Assembly (NCBI GenBank): GCA_002307185.1
Contig: DBTT01000032.1
Span: forward strand, 1-50,572
Direction: 5' to 3'
Source: Bacteroidales bacterium UBA1309
GTDB taxonomy: Bacteria; Bacteroidota; Bacteroidia; Bacteroidales; Dysgonomonadaceae
DNA length: 50,572 nt
Shown here: positions 27,971 through 35,839 of the stretch, piece after piece
Layout of the letters: every line of letters starts with the position of its first letter
Position numbering within the stretch: the first letter of the stretch is position 1
Made by a program: the position numbers and the translations under genes
The notes under the pieces: generated by a model
The model's input: the letters and a program-made list of their open reading frames with translations, nothing else
Databases searched by the model: none
What the model was told of the DNA's origin: nothing

Positions 27971-28006
27971 TTAACAAAATAGGCGACCTCCTCAGAAGTC
28001 GCCTAT
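27971..28006 (-). terminator. Intrinsic terminator of rpsA
   Basis: Stem ATAGGCGAC (27979-27987) with GTCGCCTAT (27998-28006), 10-nt loop, followed on the minus strand by TTTGTTAATT. It lies 24 nt after the rpsA stop codon. Confidence 0.85.
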
Positions 28007-28030
28007 CTATTGTTGTGGCTGAAAATCAGT

Positions 28031-29818
28031 TTATTTATTTCCTGAAAGTTTTTCTTTCAATGCTGCCAATTCTTCAATATCGCCCAATGTCGTTTTTTCT
28101 ACGCTGGGTTGACTCCCTTGAGTCTCTTCTTTTTTCACTTTCTTCGCTTTTCTGTCGCCAGATACCGCTTCATTTTTGGCATCTTCGAAAGTTCTGCTGT
28201 GAGAAACGATGATTCTCTTGGACTCCTTGTTGAATTCGATCACTTTGAAAGGAAGTTTTTCTTCGATTTGAGCTTGTGCGCCGTCTTCTTTTACCAAGTG
28301 TTTAGGAGTTGCGAACCCTTCAACACCGTAAGGAAGAGAAACTACGGCACCTTTGTCCACCAATTCGATGATTGTTCCTTCGTGTACTGAACCTACTGTG
28401 AAGATAGTTTCGAATACGTCCCAAGGATTTTCTTCCAATTGTTTGTGACCAAGGCTCAAACGGCGGTTTTCTTTGTCGATTTCAAGAACCTGAACTTCGA
28501 TGTCAGCACCAATTTGAGTTATTTCACTTGGGTGTTTGATTTTCTTCGTCCAAGAAAGGTCTGAAATATGGATCAAACCGTCAACGCCTTCTTCTATTTC
28601 AGCGAATACGCCAAAGTTAGTGAAGTTGCGAACTTTTGCAGTATGTTTGCTTCCGATAGGATATCTTCCTTCGATATTTTCCCATGGATCTGGTTTCAAT
28701 TGTTTGATACCCAAAGACATTTTGCGTTCGTCACGATCCAAAGTCAAAACTACTGCTTCCACTTCGTCACCTACCTTCATGAAGTCTTGTGCGCTGCGCA
28801 AGTGTTGAGTCCAGCTCATTTCTGATACGTGGATCAAGCCTTCTACTCCAGGGGCGATTTCGATGAATGCACCGTAATCAGCCATCACAACCACTTTGCC
28901 TTTCACTTTGTCGCCAACTTTCAATTCTGCGCTAAGTGCATCCCAAGGATGCGGAGTCAATTGTTTCAAACCAAGAGCAATACGTTTCTTTTCGTCGTCA
29001 AAGTCAAGGATAACCACGTTGATTTTTTCATCCAATTTAACCACTTCTTCAGGGTGTTGAACACGTCCCCAAGAAAGGTCTGTGATGTGGATCAAACCAT
29101 CTACGCCGCCTAAGTCGATGAACACACCATATGAAGTGATGTTCTTAACGGTTCCTTCAAGAACCTGGCCTTTTTCAAGCTTGGAGATGATGTCTTTTTT
29201 CTGTTGTTCCAATTCAGCTTCGATAAGAGCTTTGTGAGAAACAACGACATTTTTGAATTCATGGTTGATTTTAACCACTTTGAATTCCATTGTTTTGTCA
29301 ACATATACATCGTAGTCGCGAATTGGTTTCACGTCGATTTGAGAACCTGGCAAGAATGCTTCAATTCCGAATACGTCAACAATCATACCGCCCTTGGTGC
29401 GGCATTTGATGTAACCCTTGATGACTTCGTCTTTTTCAAGAGCTTCGTTCACACGTTCCCATGAGCGAGATGCACGTGCTTTTTTGTGAGAAAGAACAAG
29501 TTGTCCTTTTTTGTCTTCTTGGCTTTCGATATAGACTTCCACTTCGTCACCCACTTTCAAGTCTGGGTTGTAGCGGAATTCGTTCATCGAAACCACACCG
29601 TCTGATTTGTAGCCGATGTTAACAACGACTTCACGTTTGTTGAATGAACTTACCACACCGATAACTACTTCTTTGTCATTGATTTTACTCAATGTGTTGT
29701 CGTAGCTTTCAGTCAATTTTTCCCTACTTACTTCTGGTGTAGAGGAACCATTTTCGTAAGAATCCCAGTCGAAATCGGCCAAGGGAGCTACGTGTTTTAA
29801 TTTTTCTGATTCAATCAT
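28031..29818 (-). CDS. rpsA: 30S ribosomal protein S1
   Basis: 595 aa with six S1/OB-fold RNA-binding repeats. Clear repeat cores are GTVKNITSYGVFIDLGGVDGLIH, GKVVVMADYGAFIEIAPGVEGLIH and AKVRNFTNFGVFAEIEEGVDGLIH, with two N-terminal degenerate repeats and a sixth at GTIIELVDKGAVV. It delivers mRNA to the ribosome; in Bacteroidota, where Shine-Dalgarno sequences are weak, this matters for initiation. The charged C-terminal tail (KAKKVKKEE...LAALKEKLSGNK) is typical for the phylum. It is monocistronic, with its own promoter and terminator. Confidence 0.97.
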   Translation of the reverse strand: MIESEKLKHVAPLADFDWDSYENGSSTPEVSREKLTESYDNTLSKINDKEVVIGVVSSFNKREVVVNIGYKSDGVVSMNEFRYNPDLKVGDEVEVYIESQEDKKGQLVLSHKKARASRSWERVNEALEKDEVIKGYIKCRTKGGMIVDVFGIEAFLPGSQIDVKPIRDYDVYVDKTMEFKVVKINHEFKNVVVSHKALIEAELEQQKKDIISKLEKGQVLEGTVKNITSYGVFIDLGGVDGLIHITDLSWGRVQHPEEVVKLDEKINVVILDFDDEKKRIALGLKQLTPHPWDALSAELKVGDKVKGKVVVMADYGAFIEIAPGVEGLIHVSEMSWTQHLRSAQDFMKVGDEVEAVVLTLDRDERKMSLGIKQLKPDPWENIEGRYPIGSKHTAKVRNFTNFGVFAEIEEGVDGLIHISDLSWTKKIKHPSEITQIGADIEVQVLEIDKENRRLSLGHKQLEENPWDVFETIFTVGSVHEGTIIELVDKGAVVSLPYGVEGFATPKHLVKEDGAQAQIEEKLPFKVIEFNKESKRIIVSHSRTFEDAKNEAVSGDRKAKKVKKEETQGSQPSVEKTTLGDIEELAALKEKLSGNK

Positions 29819-29888
29819 TTGTTTTTTTTATTTCTGAAACTAATCAGTGAATTAATAAGTTAGACATTATGTTGCTTATAAAGCGGCG

Positions 29889-29896
29889 CAAAGGTA
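29889..29896 (-). promoter_or_regulatory. rpsA -7 promoter box
   Basis: TACCTTTG on the minus strand matches TAnnTTTG exactly, giving a leader of about 65 nt before the rpsA ATG at 29818. No clear TTTG -33 element is present at 19-21 nt. The remainder of 29819-30108 is the divergent spacer to the redox operon and contains no gene. Confidence 0.6.
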
Positions 29897-30076
29897 AGGA
29901 ATAAAAATGAAATATTGATGCTGCTGGTGTTACTTTTTTCATCCTTAAACCTTTATGATGGAATATATGGGTAGATTTTCTCCCTTTCAGGCCGATAGGT
30001 TTTGATCATTTATGGTTTGTTTGAAGTTGTTTATATTATTTTCTTTAGGAAAATATATATTATGGAAAATAATTTA

Positions 30077-30084
30077 TATCTTTG
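30077..30084 (+). promoter_or_regulatory. -7 promoter box of the redox operon
   Basis: TATCTTTG, a perfect TAnnTTTG box, 24 nt before ATG 30109. The -33 element is not recognisable. It supports ATG 30109 over the upstream GTG at 30103 as start of the first gene. Confidence 0.6.
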
Positions 30085-30108
30085 CGTTGTTATTAAATAA
30101 ATGTGGAT

Positions 30109-30315
30109 ATGGGGTTGTTAAAACAAAATTGGACATCGGTCCTAGGGGTGATTGTAGGGGCGATTGGTGGGTATTTCTACTGGAAATATATAGGCTGCAC
30201 TACTGGCGCATGCCCAATCACATCGTCGCCCGTGATAAGCGCAATTTATGGAGCCGTGTTGGGAGGATTATTGGGTGATATTTTTAAACGTAGAATAACA
30301 AAAAAAGAAGAATAG
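30109..30315 (+). CDS. DUF6132-like small membrane protein
   Basis: 68 aa starting at ATG 30109, two hydrophobic segments (VLGVIVGAIGGYFYWKY and VISAIYGAVLGGLLGDIF) separated by GCTTGACPITSS. Gly-rich helices around a CxxxxC motif and a basic tail (KRRITKKEE) fit the small membrane proteins annotated as DUF6132 in Bacteroidota. The two cysteines face a rhodanese and thioredoxin context and may be redox- or sulfur-active, which is inference. The rhodanese gene starts 2 nt after its stop. Confidence 0.75.
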   Translation: MGLLKQNWTSVLGVIVGAIGGYFYWKYIGCTTGACPITSSPVISAIYGAVLGGLLGDIFKRRITKKEE

Positions 30316-30317
30316 AA

Positions 30318-30620
30318 ATGGCCGGGTTTTTAAGTAATTTGTTTAAGTTGCAAGATAGTGTAGATTTCAAAGTGTTGTTGGAAAATGGTGCTTTGTTGGT
30401 GGATGTTCGCACGCGCGAAGAATACAAGTCTGCTCATGGGAAGGGTTCTGTGAATATTCCACTGGACACGATTGCAAGCAGCTTGTCTAAGTTTCCCATG
30501 GATAAAGTGATTATTGTTGTTTGCCAGAGTGGCATGCGCAGCAAGAATGCTGCTTCCTTCTTGAAAAGTAAAGGATATAAAGAAGTGTATAACGGGGGGT
30601 CATGGTTTAATTTCCAGTAG
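30318..30620 (+). CDS. Rhodanese-like domain protein
   Basis: 100-aa single-domain sulfurtransferase. LLVDVRTREEYKSAHGKGSVNIPLD is the CDC25/rhodanese N-terminal motif. The active-site loop is CQSGMRS with catalytic Cys69. It lacks a signal peptide and is predicted cytosolic. It carries a persulfide on Cys69; the likely partner is a small thiol protein. Flanked within a few nt by the DUF6132 and DUF2892 membrane protein genes, an arrangement resembling rhodanese-membrane fusions such as YgaP, split here into separate genes. Confidence 0.93.
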   Translation: MAGFLSNLFKLQDSVDFKVLLENGALLVDVRTREEYKSAHGKGSVNIPLDTIASSLSKFPMDKVIIVVCQSGMRSKNAASFLKSKGYKEVYNGGSWFNFQ

Positions 30621-30625
30621 TAATT

Positions 30626-30868
30626 ATGACGAAGAGAGATTTTTTGAAAAATTGGGATGCCATGCGCATTTTTCGGCTGATAGCTGGATTGTCCATTGCG
30701 GTGTATGGCATTTACTCGAAAGATTATGTTCTATTGATGTTCTCAGCATTCTTTCTGTTGCAGGCAATATTGAATATTTCTTGTTGCGGAGTTCAAGGCT
30801 GTGGCAGCTCGAATGCTAAGAATGAAAAAGGGACATATGAAGATCAGGTGAAACCATTTAAACCGTAG
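30626..30868 (+). CDS. DUF2892 (YgaP-type transmembrane) family protein
   Basis: 80 aa with two TM segments (FRLIAGLSIAVYGIYS and YVLLMFSAFFLLQAILNI) and a short tail containing CCGVQGCG. DUF2892 is the membrane part of YgaP, in which a rhodanese domain is fused to the TM hairpin; here the rhodanese is the preceding gene (5-nt gap). The cysteine cluster after the second helix is a plausible sulfur or redox relay, by inference. The thioredoxin gene starts 3 nt downstream. Confidence 0.85.
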   Translation: MTKRDFLKNWDAMRIFRLIAGLSIAVYGIYSKDYVLLMFSAFFLLQAILNISCCGVQGCGSSNAKNEKGTYEDQVKPFKP

Positions 30869-30871
30869 GTT

Positions 30872-31336
30872 ATGAATATTACCAAAAAAACATGGATGCT
30901 GCTGCTTGCCGGCATGTTTGTGATGTCTTGCAGCGGAAAAGAACCGCAAACTCCAAATAAAACAGTAAAAAATATGAAAGCAATACATTTGACCAAAGCT
31001 GAATTTTTGACTAAGGTGGCCAATTACGAAACCAATCCAAAGGAATGGAAGTATCTTGGCGACAAACCCGCATTGATCGATTTCTACGCCGATTGGTGTG
31101 GCCCTTGCAAGGCACTGGCTCCAGTACTGGAAGACCTTGCCGCAGAATACGAAGGGCAAGTTTATATCTATAAGATAAATACCGAAAACGAACAGGAATT
31201 GGCGGCTTTGTTTGGCATCCGCAGCATCCCTTCGTTGTTGTTTGTGCCAATGGATGGGCAGCCTCAAATGGCTGTTGGCGCCTTGCCTAAAGCTGATCTA
31301 AAGAAAGGTATTGACAGTATCTTATTGAAAAAATAA
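30872..31336 (+). CDS. Thioredoxin-fold lipoprotein
   Basis: 154 aa. The lipobox FVMSC (Cys20) predicts a lipid-anchored periplasmic protein. The thioredoxin domain has the classical active site WCGPCK (Cys76, Cys79) after ALIDFYAD, and the cis-Pro in RSIPSLLF. Start ATG 30872 is 3 nt after the DUF2892 stop. Probable role: periplasmic disulfide reduction coupled to the membrane and rhodanese partners of the operon. Full-length, all key residues present. Confidence 0.93.
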   Translation: MNITKKTWMLLLAGMFVMSCSGKEPQTPNKTVKNMKAIHLTKAEFLTKVANYETNPKEWKYLGDKPALIDFYADWCGPCKALAPVLEDLAAEYEGQVYIYKINTENEQELAALFGIRSIPSLLFVPMDGQPQMAVGALPKADLKKGIDSILLKK

Positions 31337-31370
31337 GTATTATTGCACCCTGATTAAAAAAGACACTATT

Positions 31371-31736
31371 ATGGAGAAAGGTCAGGAAAAAACCTTGTGC
31401 AGAATTCGAGATATTTATCGTTCAATAGCTACGTTTGAGGCAGGTTTCGAGGACAAATATGATATTTGCCTCAACGAGGGTATGCTGCTGTGTAGCCTTA
31501 ACGGGAATAAATATTCGTCAAGTGAATTAGCTGAAGTATTGGGGCTAACCAACTCAAACACGTCTAAGGTGATTAAGTCTGTAGAAAAAAAAGGGCTGGT
31601 GAAACGGAATATCGGCAAAGACGACAAGCGTCAGATGTATTTCACCCTCACCGACGTTGGAAAGGCCAAATTGGATACCATAAAATGTGAGGACATTGAG
31701 GTTCCTGAATTGCTAAAGGCTGTAATTGAAGTATGA
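31371..31736 (+). CDS. MarR-family transcriptional regulator
   Basis: 121-aa winged-helix regulator. The recognition region SSSELAEVLGLTNSNTSKVIKSVEKKGLVKR and the wing IGKDDKRQMYFTLTDVGKAKL are typical. It is 34 nt after the thioredoxin gene and likely senses thiol or redox status and autoregulates the operon; the ligand is unknown. The protein contains cysteines (Cys10, Cys28, Cys35 and one near the C-terminus) that could act as sensors. Its stop codon overlaps the start of a 41-codon ORF. Confidence 0.88.
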   Translation: MEKGQEKTLCRIRDIYRSIATFEAGFEDKYDICLNEGMLLCSLNGNKYSSSELAEVLGLTNSNTSKVIKSVEKKGLVKRNIGKDDKRQMYFTLTDVGKAKLDTIKCEDIEVPELLKAVIEV

Positions 31737-31858
31737 AAACTATCGTCAAGCCAGATGCGCTTGATGATACCCAGATCGATCTGGTTAACAAAATAATAAC
31801 CGTTGGCTATATAGAGGAAACTTCTGAAAATAAGTTGATTTTATCCAGCAATTGTTAA
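31733..31858 (+). CDS. Small ORF overlapping the MarR gene stop (ATGA)
   Basis: 41 codons (MKTIVKPDALDD...LILSSNC). The start codon overlaps the MarR stop in ATGA, the usual sign of translational coupling. It has balanced, protein-like composition and a C-terminal Cys, and no TM segment. No homologue recognised. It is followed at once by the terminator, so it is the last frame of the operon. It may equally be chance read-through of a decayed 3' end. Confidence 0.45.
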   Translation: MKTIVKPDALDDTQIDLVNKIITVGYIEETSENKLILSSNC

Positions 31859-31905
31859 GCGACGCCTCCGAAGGTTGTGCGAAATGAATATATTATAAAA
31901 AAAAC

Positions 31906-31957
31906 TTCCCCCCGATTTCTGTTTAGCTTGTTGGCAAAAGAAATCGGGGGAATCCTA
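31906..31957. terminator. Bidirectional intrinsic terminator
   Basis: CCCCCGATTTC (31909-31919) pairs with GAAATCGGGGG (31940-31950), extended by T31920-A31939. It is followed by TATTTTTTG on the + strand and by a long T-run on the - strand (A-run 31897-31904). It ends both the redox operon and the convergent peptidase gene. Confidence 0.9.
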
Positions 31958-31975
31958 TTTTTTGTATATATTTTA

Positions 31976-33178
31976 TTACTGGATATTCAGCTTTTTCTTA
32001 ATCTCTTTTGGGAGGGCATTTTTGTTGATCGTGACATTCATCGTTTTGTAGCGTACGAATGTTTCAGAAACATACCAAAACCCTTTGTATTTTCCTGTTT
32101 CGCCCCAGGAATTTTTTACCATATAATATTTTGTGCCGTTTTGATCCTTGGCAATTCCGTAGATTTGCATGCCGTGGTCGTCTGTAGTTTCATAGTTATC
32201 ATATCCTTTTTGGCGTATCGACTGGTCTATGATGCGCTCTTTAACGGGACCTTCTTCTATCTTTTTACGGAGTGCGTTTGTCTTTTCAGCTTGGCTAAGG
32301 CCCAGCCAATTAGCTTGATCTGATCCGATGTTTTCAGTGGCATTTTCATCAGGAATCACGCCAATTCCGTTTCTGGTGAATCCCGTTTCACTCACATCCG
32401 AACCCCAAAGGACAGTGTATCCATTTTCGAGCGCATTGTCGATAGTTTGGATAAATTCATCCAACGGCAAATTATAGGATTGCGCCCAGCGCCAGTTGTC
32501 GGGAACTTCAATGGCAAATTGCGAATAAAAAGGATGGTGGGTGAACGAAGTTAAGGAAACATAGTTTTCTGCTTTCAATCCCAATGATTGTGCATAAGCT
32601 TGTGGAGTCAAGGCTTTTCCTCCAACAGTAACCGTTGTTGGCAAAACACCAAGATACGCATCCAAAATACCTTTGAACCCGTTGTACCAAGCTGTGGAAA
32701 GAGTCTTGTTTTTGTTCTCGATAACAGCTTTCACATAGGCTGTTAATACGTTTTCCAATTCTCCATGCTTATGTTTGGCTTCGCCGTAGTTGAGTCCTGC
32801 ATAGGATTCTTCGGGCAATAAGCCATATTCGTTCAACGTGCCCACAACATCTTCAAACGACCCCCCTTGGGCAAAATTCAAATTTCCCGAAAGGCGCACA
32901 TATTTTTGTGCTTTGTCTTCGTAATTACGTCGCACAATATACATTTCTGACAAATCGAGTTGCCCTTTGCCGGCTTTAATCAATTCCGATTCCAAAAAGG
33001 CTATGCCCGAGAAGCTCCAGCATGTGCCGCTACTTGCTTGATTTTTAATCGATGTGATTGGATTTTTTTTGACCACGGTGAATTTGTAGCCCTCAGTCTT
33101 GACTGTGTCCGTAGGCACTTGCGCTTGAATAGATAAAGCCAATAACCAAGCTATTGGCAACATAAATAGTTTCCTCAT
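31976..33178 (-). CDS. Secreted C1-family cysteine peptidase (bleomycin hydrolase/PepC-like)
   Basis: 400 aa with a signal peptide (MRKLFMLPIAWLLALSIQAQ). Papain-fold residues: NQASSGTCWSF (catalytic Cys53, oxyanion Gln47), DDHGMQIYG (His) and KNSWGETGKYKGFWYV (Asn). The sequence matches the aminopeptidase C/bleomycin hydrolase branch used by Bacteroidota as an exported enzyme; it lacks a separate prodomain. Probable role in peptide trimming in the periplasm. Monocistronic, with its own promoter and shared terminator. Confidence 0.93.
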   Translation of the reverse strand: MRKLFMLPIAWLLALSIQAQVPTDTVKTEGYKFTVVKKNPITSIKNQASSGTCWSFSGIAFLESELIKAGKGQLDLSEMYIVRRNYEDKAQKYVRLSGNLNFAQGGSFEDVVGTLNEYGLLPEESYAGLNYGEAKHKHGELENVLTAYVKAVIENKNKTLSTAWYNGFKGILDAYLGVLPTTVTVGGKALTPQAYAQSLGLKAENYVSLTSFTHHPFYSQFAIEVPDNWRWAQSYNLPLDEFIQTIDNALENGYTVLWGSDVSETGFTRNGIGVIPDENATENIGSDQANWLGLSQAEKTNALRKKIEEGPVKERIIDQSIRQKGYDNYETTDDHGMQIYGIAKDQNGTKYYMVKNSWGETGKYKGFWYVSETFVRYKTMNVTINKNALPKEIKKKLNIQ

Positions 33179-33233
33179 AAAAATGATTAATAAATTCTGT
33201 TCGAGATAACCTTACAAGAAGGAGTTAACATTG

Positions 33234-33264
33234 CAAATGTAGATAATAATAGTTAAAGACGAAA
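33234..33264 (-). promoter_or_regulatory. Promoter of the C1 peptidase gene
   Basis: On the minus strand TTTC (33261-33264), 19-nt spacer, TACATTTG (33234-33241). The -7 box is a perfect TAnnTTTG match and the -33 box has one mismatch. Leader about 50 nt. Confidence 0.6.
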
Positions 33265-33369
33265 TAAAGGGGGATGATTTATGTATTTTTGACGTTTAGA
33301 ATTGCTTTTCATTTCCTTTTTGATTAATTTTCCAGCTGAAACGTTTGCCATTTAATAATTACACCCTAC

Positions 33370-33768
33370 ATGAAACAGTTTTTTCGTATTCTATCCTTTC
33401 TCTCCTTCTCCTTTCTGATCTTGAGTTGCTCAAGCAATAAGAAGGCGGACGAAGAGCTAAAAAACATAGCCAATTCTTACAATGCGCATTGTCCGATGAA
33501 AATTTCGGACGACACCCAATTGGATTCGGTGTATTCGTTACCCAATAAAATTCTTGTTTATAAATATACATTGGCATTGCTTGATCCCGCTTCTTTTGAT
33601 AAAAATCAATTTGAAGAAGATCGGAAAAGCTTTATAGCCAACGGCATCAAGTCTGCAGAAGACATGGCCTATCTCCGCAAATTAAAAGTGGTGTTCTACT
33701 ATGAATATTATGGTACGAAAGGGGAAATCCTCGCCAAAATTGTTGTGTTGCCAAAAGACTATGAGTAG
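33370..33768 (+). CDS. Small lipoprotein of unknown function
   Basis: 132 aa; N-terminal LSFSFLILSC is a lipobox (Cys20). The mature part has KNIANSYNAHCPMKISDDTQLDSVYSLPNKILVYKYTL, an alpha/beta pattern seen in uncharacterised Bacteroidales lipoproteins, and a charged middle region. No catalytic motif. It is divergent from the C1 peptidase gene and converges with the anti-sigma gene, leaving a 3-nt gap between stop codons and therefore no room for a terminator. Confidence 0.8.
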   Translation: MKQFFRILSFLSFSFLILSCSSNKKADEELKNIANSYNAHCPMKISDDTQLDSVYSLPNKILVYKYTLALLDPASFDKNQFEEDRKSFIANGIKSAEDMAYLRKLKVVFYYEYYGTKGEILAKIVVLPKDYE

Positions 33769-33771
33769 CTT

Positions 33772-34956
33772 TTAGTATTTCACCTCGTATTCCACCTCTT
33801 CGCAATCGGCTGTCCAGGCCGGTCCGTTATTTATCAAGGTGATTGTTTGGCAATCGTATTCCGTGCAAAGCTTTTGCAGGACACGAATGTTGTATGGACG
33901 GCCGTTTTCATCGGTTGAAAAAGCCACTTTCACCTTGCCCTTTTTATCTTTGCAGCCGTCACTGGTAGCTTTCACCTTGTTTTTTTCTATATAGCTTTGG
34001 TAAGATTTGAGTCCAATGGCGGGACTTGCCCTTTGCACGGCTTTTTTTGAGTTTGGGCTTTTCCACTTGTCCTTGCTGATAATCACTTGTTGCGACAGGA
34101 GGTCATTATTTTCATTCAAGATTACCACGTTGAAAAGCTGATCCGTTTCTTCCGAAACGGCTATCTCTTCCGATTTGAATCCAATATATGAGAATGAAAT
34201 TAGTTGACCTTTTAACACATTTTTCAACGTGAATCTTCCACGGATATCTGTGTGTATGTCAGGGCTATTGCCTGTGGTTATTTTGACACCAACCAATGGG
34301 TTTCCCTTTGCATCCGTCACTGTTCCGGATATTTCGGTCGGTTCGGCATTGTCTGTTTTCATTAGGGGCAGGTTCGGGATGTTCGGATATTTAGCGGCAT
34401 TTTGCGATGGTGTTTTCTTTTCAGCCGTTGTTGAAGCTCCCTTTTCATAATTTTTGCTTTGGGCAATTGAGCTTTTGCGTGTCGCTCGTTTGTCCTTTGC
34501 TAGGGGTTGGATAATTGGTTTTCTGCCAACAGCTTCTTTCCCGTTTTTGGACATGTCGATGCATCTTATCGTATCGTTGGCTGAGGTGATTGGTGAAGCC
34601 TCCATGGTAGTCGCCGAATCGTGGCTGTAGGGCGCTGGCTTACCGCTTACCCCAAGTTGCTTTTGACCACGGAAATGTAGGTGGAATCCGCCGAGGAAAA
34701 AGAAGGCGATAAATGCCACGATGGCCACCGCCGAAGTAATGGTTGACCAGATAAACATCGGGTGGCGGAATCTTTTTCTTTTTGCCTTTTTGGAAACCTG
34801 TTTCTGCAGCCTGGCAATAATCAGGCTGTGATTTCCTTTCACCTTTTCATAGCCTTCCATGGCTTCCGCAAGGAACGGGTCGCGCATCAATTGTTGTTCA
34901 AATTTTTGCGCCGATTTGCCTTTTTTTGACCCTTTTATGTAATCCAGGATATTCAT
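33772..34956 (-). CDS. Anti-sigma-type membrane protein with CarboxypepD_reg and TonB-C-like domains
   Basis: 394 aa. Residues 1-67 are soluble and basic (MNILDYIKGSKKGKSAQKF...RDPFLAEAMEGYEKV), a block found in Bacteroidota anti-sigma proteins. One TM helix spans about 70-92. A Ser/Lys-rich periplasmic linker leads to a carboxypeptidase-regulatory-like beta-sandwich (about 209-290, ISGTVTDAKGNPLVGVKI...GRFTLKNV) and a C-terminal domain like TonB-C (about 325-394, KVKVAFSTDENGRPYNIRVL...GPAW). The start overlaps the stop of the ECF sigma gene by 4 nt, so the pair is translationally coupled. It likely holds the sigma factor at the membrane and releases it on an envelope signal. Confidence 0.82.
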   Translation of the reverse strand: MNILDYIKGSKKGKSAQKFEQQLMRDPFLAEAMEGYEKVKGNHSLIIARLQKQVSKKAKRKRFRHPMFIWSTITSAVAIVAFIAFFFLGGFHLHFRGQKQLGVSGKPAPYSHDSATTMEASPITSANDTIRCIDMSKNGKEAVGRKPIIQPLAKDKRATRKSSIAQSKNYEKGASTTAEKKTPSQNAAKYPNIPNLPLMKTDNAEPTEISGTVTDAKGNPLVGVKITTGNSPDIHTDIRGRFTLKNVLKGQLISFSYIGFKSEEIAVSEETDQLFNVVILNENNDLLSQQVIISKDKWKSPNSKKAVQRASPAIGLKSYQSYIEKNKVKATSDGCKDKKGKVKVAFSTDENGRPYNIRVLQKLCTEYDCQTITLINNGPAWTADCEEVEYEVKY

Positions 34957-35519
34957 CGTTTCAGTTTTTTATCCAAGCAGATCCGCAGGTTGCGTTTGCC
35001 GTTTTGTATATGGCTTTTGATGCTTTTAAGCTGGAAACCAGTTGTTTCAACAATGTCAGCATAAGACATATCTTCCAAAAAAAACATTCGGATCGCATCC
35101 CTTTGAACATCCGGCAGTTGCTCCATGCAGCCATAAAGAGCTTTCCTGTGTGCCTCGTTTGTTTCTTCTTCTTCAAATAGAGAGATAATGTCGTCCGATT
35201 CCACAATCTCGGGGATGATTTCCATTGTTTTGGTTAATTTTGAATCATTTAGCGCATGGAAAGCATGGTTCTTTGCAACGCTATATATCCACGTACGAAA
35301 CTCACGGATTTCGTAATTGGCAATTTTGGGGAGTAAATCTTCAAAAATGTCCATTACGGCATCCTGTGCGAGTTCGGTATTTTGGAGATATTTCAGACTT
35401 AGTCCATAAATCAATGGAATGTAGCGGTTATAAAGCTGTCCGAAATAATCACTATTGCCGGTTTTCTTAAAACGAAGTAATAGTTCTTCGTCGCTTTCGG
35501 TCGTATCTCTCAAGGTCAA
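34953..35519 (-). CDS. ECF-family RNA polymerase sigma factor
   Basis: 188 aa with sigma2 (FGQLYNRYIPLIYGLSLKYLQNTELAQDAVMDIFEDLL and REFRTWIYSVAKNHA) and sigma4 (PDVQRDAIRMFFLEDMSYADIVETTGFQLKSIKSHIQNGKRNL). The start is TTG 35519 (or TTG 35513): no in-frame ATG exists before the upstream stop, and the first internal Met is inside sigma2. The -7 box lies only about 15 nt upstream, so the leader would be very short. Works with the overlapping anti-sigma-type gene. Target promoters unknown; no SusC partner adjoins. Confidence 0.92.
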   Translation of the reverse strand: MTLRDTTESDEELLLRFKKTGNSDYFGQLYNRYIPLIYGLSLKYLQNTELAQDAVMDIFEDLLPKIANYEIREFRTWIYSVAKNHAFHALNDSKLTKTMEIIPEIVESDDIISLFEEEETNEAHRKALYGCMEQLPDVQRDAIRMFFLEDMSYADIVETTGFQLKSIKSHIQNGKRNLRICLDKKLKR

Positions 35520-35533
35520 TATATTCTTTCATG

Positions 35534-35541
35534 CAAAACTA
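35534..35541 (-). promoter_or_regulatory. -7 box of the ECF sigma gene
   Basis: TAGTTTTG on the minus strand fits TAnnTTTG. With start codon TTG 35519 the leader would be under 15 nt, which is short but possible. Confidence 0.4.
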
Positions 35542-35583
35542 AAGATTTTTGGCTTAGGATCAAAAAAACGAGGTGGCTACATG

Positions 35584-35622
35584 AAAAAATATTGATTGTT
35601 TCTTTATCAACAATCAATATTT
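35584..35622 (-). terminator. Perfect 14-bp AT-rich hairpin with T-tract
   Basis: AAATATTGATTGTT (35587-35600), 8-nt loop, AACAATCAATATTT (35609-35622). On the minus strand the stem is followed by TTT, so it looks like a terminator for leftward transcription, yet no confident minus-strand gene lies to its right. Confidence 0.65.
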
Positions 35623-35671
35623 ATCCAATTAATTACAATAGTAACAAGATATGGTCGAAAAATGATTTATT

Positions 35672-35839
35672 ATGAAAAAGATTTTGATCCTTTCAATAAC
35701 CTTTGAGTTTGTGTTATGGAATGCTTCAATTCAGTATTTTCCATTACTTTATTTTCCATTAGAAAACTTTCTGCAAAGATATGTGTCGCCGGTTTGCCGT
35801 TGGTTAACTTGGTATTACAAAAATGTGAATTTTGAGTAA
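35672..35839 (+). CDS. Possible 55-aa membrane-type small ORF
   Basis: ATG 35672 opens 55 codons beginning MKKILILSITFEFVLW, a hydrophobic, signal-like N-terminus, followed by aromatic-rich sequence (YFPLLYFPLENF). No ribosome-binding site or promoter is evident and no homologue is recognised. It could be chance in AT-rich DNA. Confidence 0.22.
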   Translation: MKKILILSITFEFVLWNASIQYFPLLYFPLENFLQRYVSPVCRWLTWYYKNVNFE

